Shown here: in pieces, positions 36,957-46,535 of the stretch
Layout of the letters: every line of letters starts with the position of its first letter
Numbering within the stretch: the first letter of the stretch is position 1
Source: Xanthomonas boreopolis
Lineage (GTDB): Bacteria > Pseudomonadota > Gammaproteobacteria > Xanthomonadales > Xanthomonadaceae
Length of the DNA stretch: 50,997 nt
NCBI GenBank assembly: GCA_014654535.1
Contig: BNBA01000031.1
Span: 1-50,997 of the forward strand
Direction of reading: 5' to 3'
Translations under genes and position numbers: made by a program
Notes under the pieces: generated by a model
Database searches by the model: none
Told to the model about the DNA's origin: nothing
Seen by the model: only the letters and a program-made list of their open reading frames with translations

Positions 36957-38803
36957 GCTTTCCCCTCGCTTCCGGACCCGCCGGCCGATGCGGCCGGCGC
37001 GCGCTTGGTCTGCTCGATCCAGGCGTCGATGCGCGCATCCAGCAGGTCCAGCGGCATCGCGCCGCCGCCGAGGATGGCGTCGTGGAAGGCGCGGATGTCG
37101 AACCTGTCGCCCAGTTCCTTCTCGGCCTTGGCGCGCAGCGCCAGGATCTCCAGCTGGCCGATCTTGTAGCCCAGTGCCTGGCCCGGCCAGACGATGTAGC
37201 GGTCGGTCTCGGCCTGGATGCTCGGCTCGTCGTCGGACGGATGCGCGTGGAAGAAATCCACCATCTGCTGGCGCGTCCAGCGCTTGTAGTGCACGCCAGT
37301 GTCGAGCACCAGCCGGTTGGCGCGCAGCAATTCGCCGCACAACCGGCCATAGTCGCTGTACGGGTCCTTGAAGAAGCCGACCTCCTTGCCCAGCCGCTCG
37401 GCATACAGCGCCCAACCCTCGATGAAGGCGTTGTAGCCGGCCTGCTGGCGGAACGGCGGCAGCGGCAGGGTCTGCGACAGCGAGATCTGCAGGTGGTGGC
37501 CGGGCACGCCTTCGTGGTAGGCGGTGGTCTCGATGTTGATCAGGGTGCGCTCGGTGGCATCGTTGGCGTTGACCATCACGATCGCCGGCTTGGTGCCCTC
37601 CGGATTGCTCTGCCAGTACTCGGCGCCCGGCGCCTCGCGCCGGTACGCCGGCATCGCGCGCACTTCCAGCGGCGTCTTCGGCAGGCGGCCGAACAGCCTG
37701 GGCAGCTCGGGTTCCATCCCGGCGATGTAGCGGCGATAGAGATCGAGGATCTGCCCGCTGCTCTTGGCGAAGTGCTTCCTGTCGCTCGCCACCGCCTTGC
37801 GGAAGCTCGCCAGGTCCTCGTAGCCCAGCGAGGTCGCGATCGCGGTCATCTCGCCCTCGATCCGCGCCACTTCCTGCAGGCCGATCTGGTGGATCTGTTC
37901 GGGGGTCTTGTCGCTGGTGGTCTGGGTGCGGACCGCGAACGCATAGCGCTTGTCGCCGTCCGGCAGCGACCACAGCCCTTCATGCTCGCGCCCCTGCGCC
38001 GCGTACTCGTCCTGCACGAACGCGGCCAGCTTCTCGTAGGCCGGACGCACCTGCTGGTCGATCGCGGCGATCACCTGCTTGCGCAGTTCATCGCGCTGCG
38101 CGGGATCGGGCACGGCCTTTTCGAGCTTCTTCAGCGGCGAGGCGAACGGGCTGTCGGCGCCCTTGGCCGCGGCGATCTTGCGGATCTGCCCGGGCAACTT
38201 CTCCAGCAGGTAGCGCGGTTGCACCAGGCCGTCCTTCGCGCCCTGGCGCGAGGCCTCGATCACCTGGTCGACCAGCGCCGGCACCGCCTGCAGGCGCTTG
38301 ATCCAGTCCTGGTAGTCCTTGGCCTCCTCGAACGGGAACGCATCGCCATAGCCGGCCAATGCCAGCTGGATGCCGCCGACCGGTTCCAGCAGCATCTCGT
38401 GGTTCTTCAGGTCGATCGAATCGAGGCGGTCCTGCAGCTGGCGCAGCATCATCTGCTGGCTCAGCCGGCGCTGTTCGTCCAGGCCGGCGGCGTCCACCGC
38501 CTTGAAGCGCCGCAGGAAGTCGGCCGTGGCCTTGCGGTCGGCCGCCACCGCGGCCGGCGAATAATCGCTCCAGCGGTCGTTGTAGCGCTTGTCGCCGATG
38601 ATGCTGGCGAACTCCGGGCTGTGTTCGAGCTGGTACTGCCATTGCTCGTCGAGGAGCTTGTCGAAAGCCTGGGCCGCCTGTTCGGGAGCGGTGCCGGTGC
38701 TGGCCGGATCCGCCTTCGGCGCGGCCGGGGGCTGGGAAGCGCCGCAGGCCGAGAGCAAGGCCGCGGCGAGCAGCGGAACAGCGACGGATCGAATCAGTGG
38801 CAT
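36953..38803 (-). CDS. DUF885-family lipoprotein, putative metallopeptidase (2)
   Basis: 616 residues. A lipobox (LAAALLSAC) makes it a probable lipoprotein, in contrast to its neighbour. The motif YHEGVPGHHLQ (about 427-437) has the extra His usual in this family, followed by FIEGWALYAERLG. It is a tandem paralogue of the gene at 35121-36956 with clear sequence divergence, so the two may differ in specificity. GGAGAG precedes the ATG at 38803. The C-terminus is Ala/Ser/Gly-rich. Confidence 0.9.
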   Translation of the reverse strand: MPLIRSVAVPLLAAALLSACGASQPPAAPKADPASTGTAPEQAAQAFDKLLDEQWQYQLEHSPEFASIIGDKRYNDRWSDYSPAAVAADRKATADFLRRFKAVDAAGLDEQRRLSQQMMLRQLQDRLDSIDLKNHEMLLEPVGGIQLALAGYGDAFPFEEAKDYQDWIKRLQAVPALVDQVIEASRQGAKDGLVQPRYLLEKLPGQIRKIAAAKGADSPFASPLKKLEKAVPDPAQRDELRKQVIAAIDQQVRPAYEKLAAFVQDEYAAQGREHEGLWSLPDGDKRYAFAVRTQTTSDKTPEQIHQIGLQEVARIEGEMTAIATSLGYEDLASFRKAVASDRKHFAKSSGQILDLYRRYIAGMEPELPRLFGRLPKTPLEVRAMPAYRREAPGAEYWQSNPEGTKPAIVMVNANDATERTLINIETTAYHEGVPGHHLQISLSQTLPLPPFRQQAGYNAFIEGWALYAERLGKEVGFFKDPYSDYGRLCGELLRANRLVLDTGVHYKRWTRQQMVDFFHAHPSDDEPSIQAETDRYIVWPGQALGYKIGQLEILALRAKAEKELGDRFDIRAFHDAILGGGAMPLDLLDARIDAWIEQTKRAPAASAGGSGSEGKA

Positions 38804-38843
38804 GCGGTCTCTCCAGGAAGTCGGGATAGCGTTTTTGAAGGTG

Positions 38844-38964
38844 CCCTCGTCCGCCCTCCGGGCGTCTTCTCCCGCAGGCGGGAGAGGGCGACATCCGAGA
38901 AGCCCTGCCCTCCCATCCCTCCTCCCGCCTGCGGGAGAAGGTGGCGCGGAGCGCCGGATGAGGG
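38844..38964. repeat. Two REP-like units in opposite orientation
   Basis: Unit 38844-38888 (CCGCCCTCCGGGCG plus CTCCCGCAGGCGGGAG) and unit 38917-38964 (inverse order) face each other in the 178-nt gap between the DUF885 and M24 genes. No gene is present here; a long composite mRNA hairpin is possible. Confidence 0.85.
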
Positions 38965-38981
38965 CCGTTGTTCCATCACCA

Positions 38982-40184
38982 TCACGCGAACGGCCGGTCG
39001 ATCGCCACCGACGGCGGGGTGAACCACTGCGCGCCGTCCCCGGTGACATGGAAATGGTCCTCCAGCCGTACCCCGAACCGCCCCGGCACCACGATCATCG
39101 GCTCGTTGCTGGCGCACATGCCCGGTTGCAACGCGGTGCGGTTGCCGCGCACGAGGTACGGCGCCTCGTGGATGGCCAGGCCGCAACCGTGCCCGGTGCG
39201 ATGCGGCAATCCCGGCAGGCGGTAGTCCGGGCCGAGCCCGGCCGCTTCCAATACCTTGCGCGCGGCATTGTCCACGTCCTCGCAGGCCACGCCGGGCCGG
39301 ATCGCGGCGAACGCCGCGGCCTGCGCCGCCTTCTCCAGCTCCCAGATCCGGCGCTGCTCGTCGTCGGGCGTGCCGAAGATCCAGGTGCGGGTGATGTCGG
39401 AGTGGTAGCCCTGCACGGTGCAGCCGGTGTCGATCAGCACCAGTTCGCCCTCGCGCAGGTGCTGCACGCCGGGGATGCCGTGCGGGAACGCGGTGGCGTG
39501 GCCGTACTGGACGATGCAGAAGGTCGAGCCGTTGTCGGCGCCGAGCGCGCGATGCGCCGTGTCGATGAAGCGCACCAGTTCGTCGGTGCCGATGCCCTCG
39601 CGGGCGATGCCCGCCGCCAGCCGCTGCACGTGCAGGGTCATGTCGCAGGCCTGCTGCATCAACGCCAGCTCGGCCGGCGACTTGCACAGCCGACAACCGT
39701 CGATCACCGGCGCGGCATCGACGATCGATCGCGGATCGAGGTGCGCGCGCAGGCCGGTATGGATCGCGAACGCGGCGCCCGGATCCAGCGCCAGCGTGCG
39801 CGCGCCGCGCTCGGCCATCGCCTGCGCCACCAGCGCGTGCGGGTCCTCGTGCTCTTCCCACAGGCGCTTGCGCGCGGGAATCTTCAGCACCGCATCGAGC
39901 GAGCCTTCCTCGAACGCCGGGCAGACCAGCAGCGGATCGCCCTCCAGCGTGACCAGCAGCGCGACCAGGCGCTCGCTCGCGCCCCACGGCACGCCGGCGA
40001 AGTAGCGCAGCGAGGTGCCGGCACCGACCAGCAACGCGTCGGCGCCGAGCGTGCGCAGCAGCATGCGCGCGCGTTCGATCCGCTGCTGGTACTCCGCGCC
40101 GGAGATCGCGGGCGCCCGCTGCGCCCACGGTTGCAGTTGCGCCTGCGCCTCGGCGAGCGTCAGGTGGCCGATCTGCGCGCTCAT
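38982..40184 (-). CDS. M24-family metallopeptidase (Xaa-Pro aminopeptidase/dipeptidase type)
   Basis: 400 residues. A creatinase-like N-terminal domain is followed by a pita-bread domain with all five metal ligands: Asp252 (LVLIDTG), Asp263 (SDITRTW), His332 (TGHGCGL), Glu361 (SNEP) and Glu375 (RLEDHF). Such enzymes cut Xaa-Pro or Xaa-Hyp bonds and release the imino acid. No signal peptide, so cytoplasmic. The ATG at 40184 overlaps the stop of the semialdehyde dehydrogenase gene (ATGA), tying the last peptide step to hydroxyproline catabolism. Confidence 0.95.
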   Translation of the reverse strand: MSAQIGHLTLAEAQAQLQPWAQRAPAISGAEYQQRIERARMLLRTLGADALLVGAGTSLRYFAGVPWGASERLVALLVTLEGDPLLVCPAFEEGSLDAVLKIPARKRLWEEHEDPHALVAQAMAERGARTLALDPGAAFAIHTGLRAHLDPRSIVDAAPVIDGCRLCKSPAELALMQQACDMTLHVQRLAAGIAREGIGTDELVRFIDTAHRALGADNGSTFCIVQYGHATAFPHGIPGVQHLREGELVLIDTGCTVQGYHSDITRTWIFGTPDDEQRRIWELEKAAQAAAFAAIRPGVACEDVDNAARKVLEAAGLGPDYRLPGLPHRTGHGCGLAIHEAPYLVRGNRTALQPGMCASNEPMIVVPGRFGVRLEDHFHVTGDGAQWFTPPSVAIDRPFA

Positions 40185-41779
40185 GCCGGCGTCCCGACGT
40201 CGGCGGTGGTCCACCGCCCGTCGACCAGACGCTGCACGCCGCCCGGGTTGGCGTCGCGCAGTTCCACCGGCAGCAGCGCATCGGGCACCGCGTCGTAGCT
40301 GTGCAGCGCGGCGAAACGCCGGATCGCGCCGGGCATGCCGACCGCGGTGAAGCCCGGGTGCCCCGTGCTCGGGAACGGCCCGCCGTGGTTCTGCGCCGCG
40401 CTGACCGCCACGCCGGTGGGCATCTTGCTGTTGATCAGGCGGCCCACGCGGACCCGCAGCACCGGCGCGATCGCGCGCCAGGCCGCGTCGTCCGAGCCAT
40501 CGGCCGCGCGGTACAGCGTGCCGGTCAGGTTGCCTTCGAACGCGCGCGCCACCGCCACCATCTCGTCGGTGTCGCGCGCCCGCACCAGCAGGCTGACCGG
40601 GCCGAACGCCTCGGTCTGCAGCTCGCGCGGACGCGCCAGGAAATCGGCCGCATCCACCGACAGCAGCGTCGGCGGATAGCGGAACCCGGCCTCGCCCCGG
40701 TCCGGCGCCACCGCCAGCACCTCGGCGCCGGCCTTGCGCAGCGTATCCACGCCCTGCGCCACGTGTTCCACGCCGGAACGCGAGAACAGCACCATCGGCG
40801 ACGCCCCGGCGAAATGCGCGGCGGCCTTGGCGACGAAGGCATCGCCCTCGCTGCCGCGCGGCACCACCACCACGCCGGGATTGGTGCAGAACTGCCCGCT
40901 GCCGAGCGTGCACGAGGCGAAGAACTCCATCGCCAGCGCCTCGCCCCGTTCGGCCAGCGCACCGGGCAGCATGAACACCGGATTGACGCTGGACAGCTCG
41001 GCGTAGAACGGGATGCCGGCGGCGTCGGCGGCCGCCTTCAGCGCCAGCCCGCCGCCACGGCTGCCGGTGAAGCCGATCGCGCCGATCCGCGCGTCGCCGG
41101 CCAGCTTCAGCCCGGCGGCATTGTCGAGGTGATGGAGCATCTGCACCGCCGCGGCCGGCAAGCCGCTGGCGAGCAGGGCCCGGTGCGCCAGCTGCGCCAT
41201 GCGCTGGCTGGTGGCCGGATGCAGCGGGTGCGCCTTGGCGATCACCGGGTTGCGCGCGGCGATCGCCGAGGCGAAGTCGCTGCCGGCGATCGCGTTGAAG
41301 GCGAACGGGAAGTTGTTGGGGCCGAACACCACCACCGGCTTGGCCAGCGGCGCCAGGTGCGCGCGCAAGCCGGCGGCGGTATCGATCACCGGCTGCGTCC
41401 AGGCGTGTTCGCGCACCGCCTTGGCGGCCTGGCGCAGCTGCCCGCTGGTGCGCGGCAGTTCGTTGCCGCGCAGGCGCGTGGGCGCCGGCAATGCGGTTTC
41501 GACGTGCGCCAATGCGACCAGTTCGTCGGCATCGGCGTCGAGCGCGTCGGCGTAGGCCTCGAGGAATGCGGCGATCTTCTCCACCGGTGCGGCGGCCAGT
41601 TCGGCCGCGATGGCGCTGGCCGCGGCGACGGCGGCTTCCACGTCGGCGGCGCCGCTGATTGGGAAGGCCGGGCCGATCGCCTCGCCCGTGGTCGGGTCGG
41701 CGGCTCGGAAGCTGCCTTTCGCTTCGAGGCTGGGTTGCCAGCGGCCGGCAAGCAGGATGGGTTGGATCGTTTCGTTCAT
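40181..41779 (-). CDS. 2,5-dioxovalerate (alpha-ketoglutarate semialdehyde) dehydrogenase
   Basis: 532 residues, aldehyde dehydrogenase superfamily. Catalytic Cys298 (GSGQFCTNPG) and Glu261 (AELSSVNP) are present, and VFGPNNFPFAFN is typical of the KGSADH branch. It oxidises 2-oxoglutarate semialdehyde, the last intermediate of hydroxyproline breakdown, to 2-oxoglutarate with NAD(P). The same step is also used in L-arabinose oxidation in some bacteria, so it could serve both halves of the locus. GAGG precedes the ATG at 41779. Confidence 0.94.
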   Translation of the reverse strand: MNETIQPILLAGRWQPSLEAKGSFRAADPTTGEAIGPAFPISGAADVEAAVAAASAIAAELAAAPVEKIAAFLEAYADALDADADELVALAHVETALPAPTRLRGNELPRTSGQLRQAAKAVREHAWTQPVIDTAAGLRAHLAPLAKPVVVFGPNNFPFAFNAIAGSDFASAIAARNPVIAKAHPLHPATSQRMAQLAHRALLASGLPAAAVQMLHHLDNAAGLKLAGDARIGAIGFTGSRGGGLALKAAADAAGIPFYAELSSVNPVFMLPGALAERGEALAMEFFASCTLGSGQFCTNPGVVVVPRGSEGDAFVAKAAAHFAGASPMVLFSRSGVEHVAQGVDTLRKAGAEVLAVAPDRGEAGFRYPPTLLSVDAADFLARPRELQTEAFGPVSLLVRARDTDEMVAVARAFEGNLTGTLYRAADGSDDAAWRAIAPVLRVRVGRLINSKMPTGVAVSAAQNHGGPFPSTGHPGFTAVGMPGAIRRFAALHSYDAVPDALLPVELRDANPGGVQRLVDGRWTTADVGTPA

Positions 41780-41799
41780 TGCTATGGACCTCGTTGCGT

Positions 41800-41995
41800 C
41801 ATTCCCTTCTCCCGTCGGGAGAAGGTGCCCCGAAGGGGCGGATGAGGGTACGGCCGAAGCCTCGTGTAGTCGAACATGCTCAGAGGCTTCGCCCTCGTAC
41901 CCTCCCCCGCTCCGCGCCCCGGCCCGCGCTTGCGGCGTTCCGGAGCGCGCGCGCCAGTGGCGCGCAAACCGCGCCCTGTCACCCCGGAGGGAGAG
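41800..41995. repeat. Composite intergenic repeat, copy 1
   Basis: In order: a CTTCTCCCGtcGGGAGAAG hairpin, a GCCCCGAAGGGGC hairpin, a GAGGGTACGGCCGAAGCCTC arm with its inverse partner (about 41846-41907), then a tract with GCGCTTGCGGC, CGCGCGCCAGTGGCGCGC and CTGTCACCCCGG. The same modules recur in inverse orientation at 48880-49145. It splits the hydroxyproline operon between the deaminase and the dehydrogenase. No gene is supported. Confidence 0.85.
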
Positions 41996-42007
41996 AGGTT
42001 CCAGGCT

Positions 42008-42913
42008 TCACGGCTTCGGAGCCGTCGCGATCGCGTGGTCGATCACCTTCAGCACCGCTTCGCGCTCGGCGCCCTCGATCGCCAGGCGCGGCGCGCGCAC
42101 GGTCTCGCTGCCCATGCCGACCTTGGCCTGCACCAGCTTGATCAGCTGCACGAACTTGGGCACGGTGTCCAGGCGCAGCAGCGGCAGGAACCAGTTGTAC
42201 AGCCCGGCCGCGGCCTTGTAGCCGCCGTCGCGGGCGAGCTCGAACAACTTCACCGACTCGACCGGATAGGCGTTGACCAGGCCGGCGATCCAGCCTTCGG
42301 CGCCCATCGACAGGCCTTCGACGATCGCATCGTCCATGCCGACCAGCAGCACCAGGCGGTCGCCCAGCAGCTCCTTGATCGCGGCGAAGCGGCGCACCTC
42401 GCCCGAGGACTCCTTGACCGCCTGCAGGTTCGGGAACTCGGCCGCCAGCTCGGCGATCTGCGAAGGCAGGATGTCGGTGCGGTAGGCCACCGGGTTGTTG
42501 TAGAGGATGCACGGCAGGTCGGTCGCGCCCAGCACCGCGCGCGCGTACGCCTTGGCCTCGTGCCAGTCCGACGAGTAGACGTACACCGGCAGCACCATCA
42601 GGCCGCGCGCGCCGGCCGCCTTGGCCGCCTGCGCCAGCCTGACCGCCTCGGCGGTGGACAGCGAGGCGATGCCCGGCACGACCGGCACGCGATCGCCGAC
42701 CGCCTTGACCAGCGTCTGGATGATCGCCACCTTCTCGTCGAAGGACAGCGTCGCCGCTTCGCCGAGCGAACCCAGCGGCACGATCGCGGTGCAACCGGCA
42801 TCGACCAGCTGGTTGGCGTGCTTGGCGAGGAATGCGTGGTCGACGCTGCCGTCGGCGTTGAACGGGGTGGTGATGGCGGGCAGGACGCCCTTCCAGAAGG
42901 AAGCGTTGCTCAT
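42008..42913 (-). CDS. DapA/NAL-family 1-pyrroline-4-hydroxy-2-carboxylate deaminase (probable)
   Basis: 301 residues, a TIM-barrel of the dihydrodipicolinate synthase/N-acetylneuraminate lyase family. Schiff-base Lys167 (AVKES), Tyr138 (ILYNNP) and the N-terminal PLGSLGE motif are visible. Given its neighbours the likely reaction is removal of ammonia from 1-pyrroline-4-hydroxy-2-carboxylate to give 2-oxoglutarate semialdehyde. Its start overlaps the dehydrogenase alpha-subunit stop by 4 nt. Taken alone the sequence could be another member of the family; operon context decides. Confidence 0.92.
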   Translation of the reverse strand: MSNASFWKGVLPAITTPFNADGSVDHAFLAKHANQLVDAGCTAIVPLGSLGEAATLSFDEKVAIIQTLVKAVGDRVPVVPGIASLSTAEAVRLAQAAKAAGARGLMVLPVYVYSSDWHEAKAYARAVLGATDLPCILYNNPVAYRTDILPSQIAELAAEFPNLQAVKESSGEVRRFAAIKELLGDRLVLLVGMDDAIVEGLSMGAEGWIAGLVNAYPVESVKLFELARDGGYKAAAGLYNWFLPLLRLDTVPKFVQLIKLVQAKVGMGSETVRAPRLAIEGAEREAVLKVIDHAIATAPKP

Positions 42914-44220
42914 GATGTCGTCTCTTGCGGATCGTTGGTGAAGGGATCGGCCAGCGCCGCGAGGCGGACCGGGAACAGCGGCGGCCGGCGGCCGCCATCG
43001 GAAGAGGTGCCGGGCCGGTTGACGCCCAGTTCCGCCAGCGCGGTGCCGCAGATGCGGCCCTGGCAGGCGCCCATGCCGCAGCGCGATGCGAGCTTGGCGT
43101 CGCGCGCGTCGGCGATGTCGCGCACCGCGCCCAGCGGCACGTCCTCGCAGCGGCACACCAGGGTCTCCGGCTCGGCCAGCGCATGCACGCGCGGGTCGAG
43201 CGCGAAGGCGTCGTCCAGCAACGCGGCGAAGGCACGCGCGTGGTCGCGTCGCGGCTTGAGCGCCCGCGCGGCGGATTCCGCGCCCGCGGCCATGTGCCCG
43301 GCGATCTCGCCCTCGACCAGCGCGCAATCGCGACCGCCGATACCGAGCGCCTCGCCGGCCGCGAACACGCCGTCCACGCTGGTGCGCAGCGCCTCGTCGC
43401 TCGCCACGCGCGCATGCCGCCCGGCCGTTTCGAGCCTGCAGCCCAGCAATGCCGCCAGTTCGGTGTTGGGCACCAGCCCGTAGCCGACCGCCAGTTGGTC
43501 GCAGGCGATGCGCTCGCGCCCGCGCGGACCTTCGATCTCGACCTCGCGCAGCGCGTCGTCGCCATGGGCGGCGACCACCACGCTCCCGCTGCGGTAAGGC
43601 ACGCCGGCCAGGCGCGCGCGCAATGCCAGCGCCTGCAGCGCCTTGCCGGGCCAGCGCGGCAGCCGCAGCGCGAAATCGCGCAACGCATGCGCCGGCGCCT
43701 GTTCGTGGATGCCGAGCACGCGCGCGCCATGCGCCTGCAGCGTCGCCGCCGACGCCAGCAGCAGCGGCCCGCTGCCGGCCACCAGCACGCGCTTGCGGCG
43801 CAACGGCCAGCCCTGCTTGGCCAGCGCCTGCGCACCGCCTGCGCCGGTCACGCCCGGCAAGGTCCAGCCCGGGAACGGCAGCAGCAGTTCGCGCGCGCCG
43901 GTCGCCAGCACCAGCGCGCGGTAGTTCAATCGCAGCGCGCCATGCGCGCCCTCGGCCAGCAGCCACCCCGGCTGCGCCAGCACCACCTGGGTGCCCGGCA
44001 ACCATTCGATGCCGGGACCGGACAACGCCTCCAGCGCGCGGCGCGCCATCGCCGGCACGCCCCGCTCGACGTCGTGCCGCCACACCTGCCCACCCGCGTG
44101 CGGCTGCGCATCGACCACCCCGACGCGCGCGCCATGCGAGGCCGCGGCGCGCGCGGCCGCGAGCCCGGCCGGGCCTGCGCCGACCACCAGCACGTCGTAA
44201 TGGCGGACCGGATCAGCCAT
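42910..44220 (-). CDS. D-hydroxyproline dehydrogenase, NAD(P)/FAD-binding alpha-type subunit (HcnB-like)
   Basis: 436 residues. Two dinucleotide-binding motifs are seen: VVGAGPAGLAAARAA (about 11-25) and VLVAGSGPLLLASA (about 145-158). A C-terminal cysteine cluster (LVCRCEDV and CGMGACQGRICG, about 360-410) indicates a BFD-like iron-sulfur domain. Proteins of this kind pair with a small 2Fe-2S subunit and a DAO-type subunit in bacterial D-hydroxyproline dehydrogenase and in HCN synthase. It overlaps the 2Fe-2S gene by 8 nt. Confidence 0.93.
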   Translation of the reverse strand: MADPVRHYDVLVVGAGPAGLAAARAAASHGARVGVVDAQPHAGGQVWRHDVERGVPAMARRALEALSGPGIEWLPGTQVVLAQPGWLLAEGAHGALRLNYRALVLATGARELLLPFPGWTLPGVTGAGGAQALAKQGWPLRRKRVLVAGSGPLLLASAATLQAHGARVLGIHEQAPAHALRDFALRLPRWPGKALQALALRARLAGVPYRSGSVVVAAHGDDALREVEIEGPRGRERIACDQLAVGYGLVPNTELAALLGCRLETAGRHARVASDEALRTSVDGVFAAGEALGIGGRDCALVEGEIAGHMAAGAESAARALKPRRDHARAFAALLDDAFALDPRVHALAEPETLVCRCEDVPLGAVRDIADARDAKLASRCGMGACQGRICGTALAELGVNRPGTSSDGGRRPPLFPVRLAALADPFTNDPQETTS

Positions 44221-44458
44221 CGGTGCGCACCTGCATGCCTTCCCGCGCCGGCGTCATGCACGCCCGCAGCTGCGCCACGCCATCGATGCGCACGCGGCAT
44301 TCGAAGCACACGCCCATGCCGCACAACGGTGCGCGCGGCTGGCCTTCGCGCGAGCGCCGGAACGGCACGCCGAGCGCCGCCACCGCCGCGGCCACGCTGG
44401 CGCCGGCCGGCACGTCCACCGGCCGGCCGTCGACTTCCAGGCGCAACGTGCCGCTCAT
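44213..44458 (-). CDS. D-hydroxyproline dehydrogenase, small (2Fe-2S) subunit (HcnA-like)
   Basis: 81 residues. The plant-type 2Fe-2S motif has Cys46, Cys51, Cys54 and Cys67 (CGMGVCFEC...ACMT), and the N-terminal half is a beta-grasp region. It is the electron-transfer subunit between the two flavoprotein subunits. Its ATG overlaps the stop of the DAO subunit (ATGA) and its own stop overlaps the alpha-type subunit, so the three are tightly coupled. Confidence 0.94.
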   Translation of the reverse strand: MSGTLRLEVDGRPVDVPAGASVAAAVAALGVPFRRSREGQPRAPLCGMGVCFECRVRIDGVAQLRACMTPAREGMQVRTDG

Positions 44459-45567
44459 GCCGCGGCTCCTGGCAACGCGCGCGACGGCAGGTACGGCGCC
44501 GGATCGATCGCCGGCGCGCGCCCGAGCAGGGCGTCCACGATCAGGCGCGCACTGCCCAGCGCGGTGGTCACGCCGAGTCCCTCGTGGCCGGCGGCCACCC
44601 AGACATCGCGGCGATCCGGCACTTTGCCCAGGTACGGCCGCCCATCCGGCGTGGCCGGGCGCAGCCCGGTCCAGATCCGGATCGCCTGCAGTTCGCGCAG
44701 CACCGGCAGGAACGCGAAGGCGCGCTGCAGCATCTGCCGCAGCAGCGGCAGCGAGACCTCGCGGTCGGTCGCGCCGAACTCGCGCGAGGAACCAATCAGG
44801 ATCTGCCCGGTCGGACGCGGCTGCACGTTGAAGGCCACGCTGCTGTCGGCGTCGCCATGCGCGGAATCGGCGTAGCCCAGTTCCAGCAGTTGGTGGCGGA
44901 CCAGGCCGGGATGGCGATCGGTGATCGCGAGCTGGCCCTTGCGCGGGCGCAGCGGCAGTTCCGGCAGCAGCCGCGGCAGCTCGGTGCCGGTCGCGACCAG
45001 CACCGGCCCGGACAGCTGCGTGCCATCGTCCAGGCGCACGCCGTCGTCGAGCAGCGCATCCACGCGCAGGCCGTGGTACAGCACGGCACCGGCGCGTTGC
45101 GCCACCGCGACCAGGTGCCGCGCCATCCGCGGCGGATACACCACCGCCTCGCCGGGCACGCGCATGCCGCCGGCCAGGCCGGGTACCAGCCACGGTTCCA
45201 GTTCGTAGAGCCGGCGCGCATCCACCCGCTCGGCCTCCAGGCCCGCCGCGGCGAGCCGCGCGATCTTGGCCGGCACCGCCGACAGCTCGCGCTCGTCGCG
45301 CGCCACCCACAGCGTGCCGCAGCGGCTGAACTCGGCCTCCGGCAGGTCCGCGTAACGCTCCCACAGCCGCAGCGAGTAGGCCGAAAGCGCCAGTTCGGCC
45401 GGATCGTCGTCCATCGCCACCAGATGCCCCATCGCCGCCGCGGTGGCGCCGCCACCGACCGGGCCCGGCTCGACGATGGCCACGCGCAGGCCCTCGCCCG
45501 CCGCCGCCTCGGCGCAGGCCGCGCCGACGATGCCGGCGCCGACGACGATGAGGTCGTAGCGGCTCAT
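44455..45567 (-). CDS. D-hydroxyproline dehydrogenase, catalytic FAD subunit (DAO family, HcnC-like)
   Basis: 370 residues. The FAD motif is at the very N-terminus ([18 protein letters not shown]), and the C-terminal [14 protein letters not shown] and [12 protein letters not shown] motifs are typical of glycine oxidase/DAO-type enzymes. It oxidises cis-4-hydroxy-D-proline, made by the epimerase, to 1-pyrroline-4-hydroxy-2-carboxylate. Both ends overlap neighbouring genes by ATGA. Confidence 0.94.
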   Translation of the reverse strand: MSRYDLIVVGAGIVGAACAEAAAGEGLRVAIVEPGPVGGGATAAAMGHLVAMDDDPAELALSAYSLRLWERYADLPEAEFSRCGTLWVARDERELSAVPAKIARLAAAGLEAERVDARRLYELEPWLVPGLAGGMRVPGEAVVYPPRMARHLVAVAQRAGAVLYHGLRVDALLDDGVRLDDGTQLSGPVLVATGTELPRLLPELPLRPRKGQLAITDRHPGLVRHQLLELGYADSAHGDADSSVAFNVQPRPTGQILIGSSREFGATDREVSLPLLRQMLQRAFAFLPVLRELQAIRIWTGLRPATPDGRPYLGKVPDRRDVWVAAGHEGLGVTTALGSARLIVDALLGRAPAIDPAPYLPSRALPGAAA

Positions 45568-46505
45568 CCGACGCGGATGCCCCAGGCGAACGGGTCGGCC
45601 GGATCGACCAGCAACTGCGAACGCGCGGTGACGTGGGCGGTCCCGGCGATGCGCGGCAGCACGCCGCGCTCGCCGCGGCGATAGCTGCCCTCGAACACGC
45701 TGCCGAGGATGCCCTGCTGGATCCAGACCTCGCCCTCGGCCAGCTTGCCGTCGGCGGCCAGGCAGGCCAGCTTGGCGCTGGTACCGGTACCGCACGGCGA
45801 GCGGTCGTAGGCCAGGCCCGGGCACAGTACGAAGTTGCGCGCCTCCCCGCTGCCGTCGGGCGCGGGGCCGTTGACCTCGATGTGGTCGATCTCGCCGCCG
45901 TCCGCGCCGGTGATGCCGGCTGCCTCCAGCGCCTGCCGGATCGCCTCGGTGTAGGCGGTCAGTTCGCGCTGGTGCGCCAGGTCGAGCACGTACGGCGACT
46001 GCTCGGTGATGTAGAACCAGTTGCCGCCCCAGGCGATGTCGCCGCGCACCTCGCCATGGCCAGGCACCTGCACCGCCACGTCCTGTGCGTGCCGGTAGCT
46101 CTCGACGTTGTCGATGGACACCCGTCCGTCCGCGTCCAGGTCCACGCCGACCGTGCCCACCGGCGTCTCGACGAAATGCCGGCCCGGCTGGAGCCGGCCC
46201 AGGTGCTGCAGCGTGCGCACCACGCCGATCGTGCCGTGGCCGCACATGCCCAGGTAGCCGACGTTGTTGAAGAAGACCACCCCGGTGCAGGCGCGGGGGT
46301 CGCGGGCCGGCAGCAGCAGCGCGCCGACCATCGTGTCCGAGCCGCGCGGCTCGCAGGCGATCGCGCTGCGCCAATGGTCGAACTCGGCACGGAAACGCTC
46401 GCGGCAGCCGGCCAGGTCGCCGTCGCCCAGGTCAGGGAATCCGGCGAGCACGACCCGGGTCGGTTCGCCGGCGGTATGGGAGTCGATCACGTCGATGGTG
46501 TGCAT
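45564..46505 (-). CDS. 4-hydroxyproline 2-epimerase (proline racemase family)
   Basis: 313 residues. Both catalytic cysteines are present, Cys88 (GMCGHGT) and Cys238 (SPCGTGTS). This two-cysteine pattern marks epimerases/racemases rather than the Thr-containing dehydratases of the family. It converts trans-4-hydroxy-L-proline to cis-4-hydroxy-D-proline, the first step of the pathway. The ATG at 46505 is the first gene of the operon and lies 171 nt from the divergent regulator gene. Called hypE or lhpA in other bacteria. Confidence 0.95.
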   Translation of the reverse strand: MHTIDVIDSHTAGEPTRVVLAGFPDLGDGDLAGCRERFRAEFDHWRSAIACEPRGSDTMVGALLLPARDPRACTGVVFFNNVGYLGMCGHGTIGVVRTLQHLGRLQPGRHFVETPVGTVGVDLDADGRVSIDNVESYRHAQDVAVQVPGHGEVRGDIAWGGNWFYITEQSPYVLDLAHQRELTAYTEAIRQALEAAGITGADGGEIDHIEVNGPAPDGSGEARNFVLCPGLAYDRSPCGTGTSAKLACLAADGKLAEGEVWIQQGILGSVFEGSYRRGERGVLPRIAGTAHVTARSQLLVDPADPFAWGIRVG

Positions 46506-46535
46506 GCCGCCATGCTCACATCCGGAGCGCGATGG

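Noticed and set aside
41876-43483. Plus-strand open frame across the intergenic repeat and the deaminase gene
   Set aside because: Its start lies in the composite repeat and the rest is antisense to genes with clear catalytic motifs.
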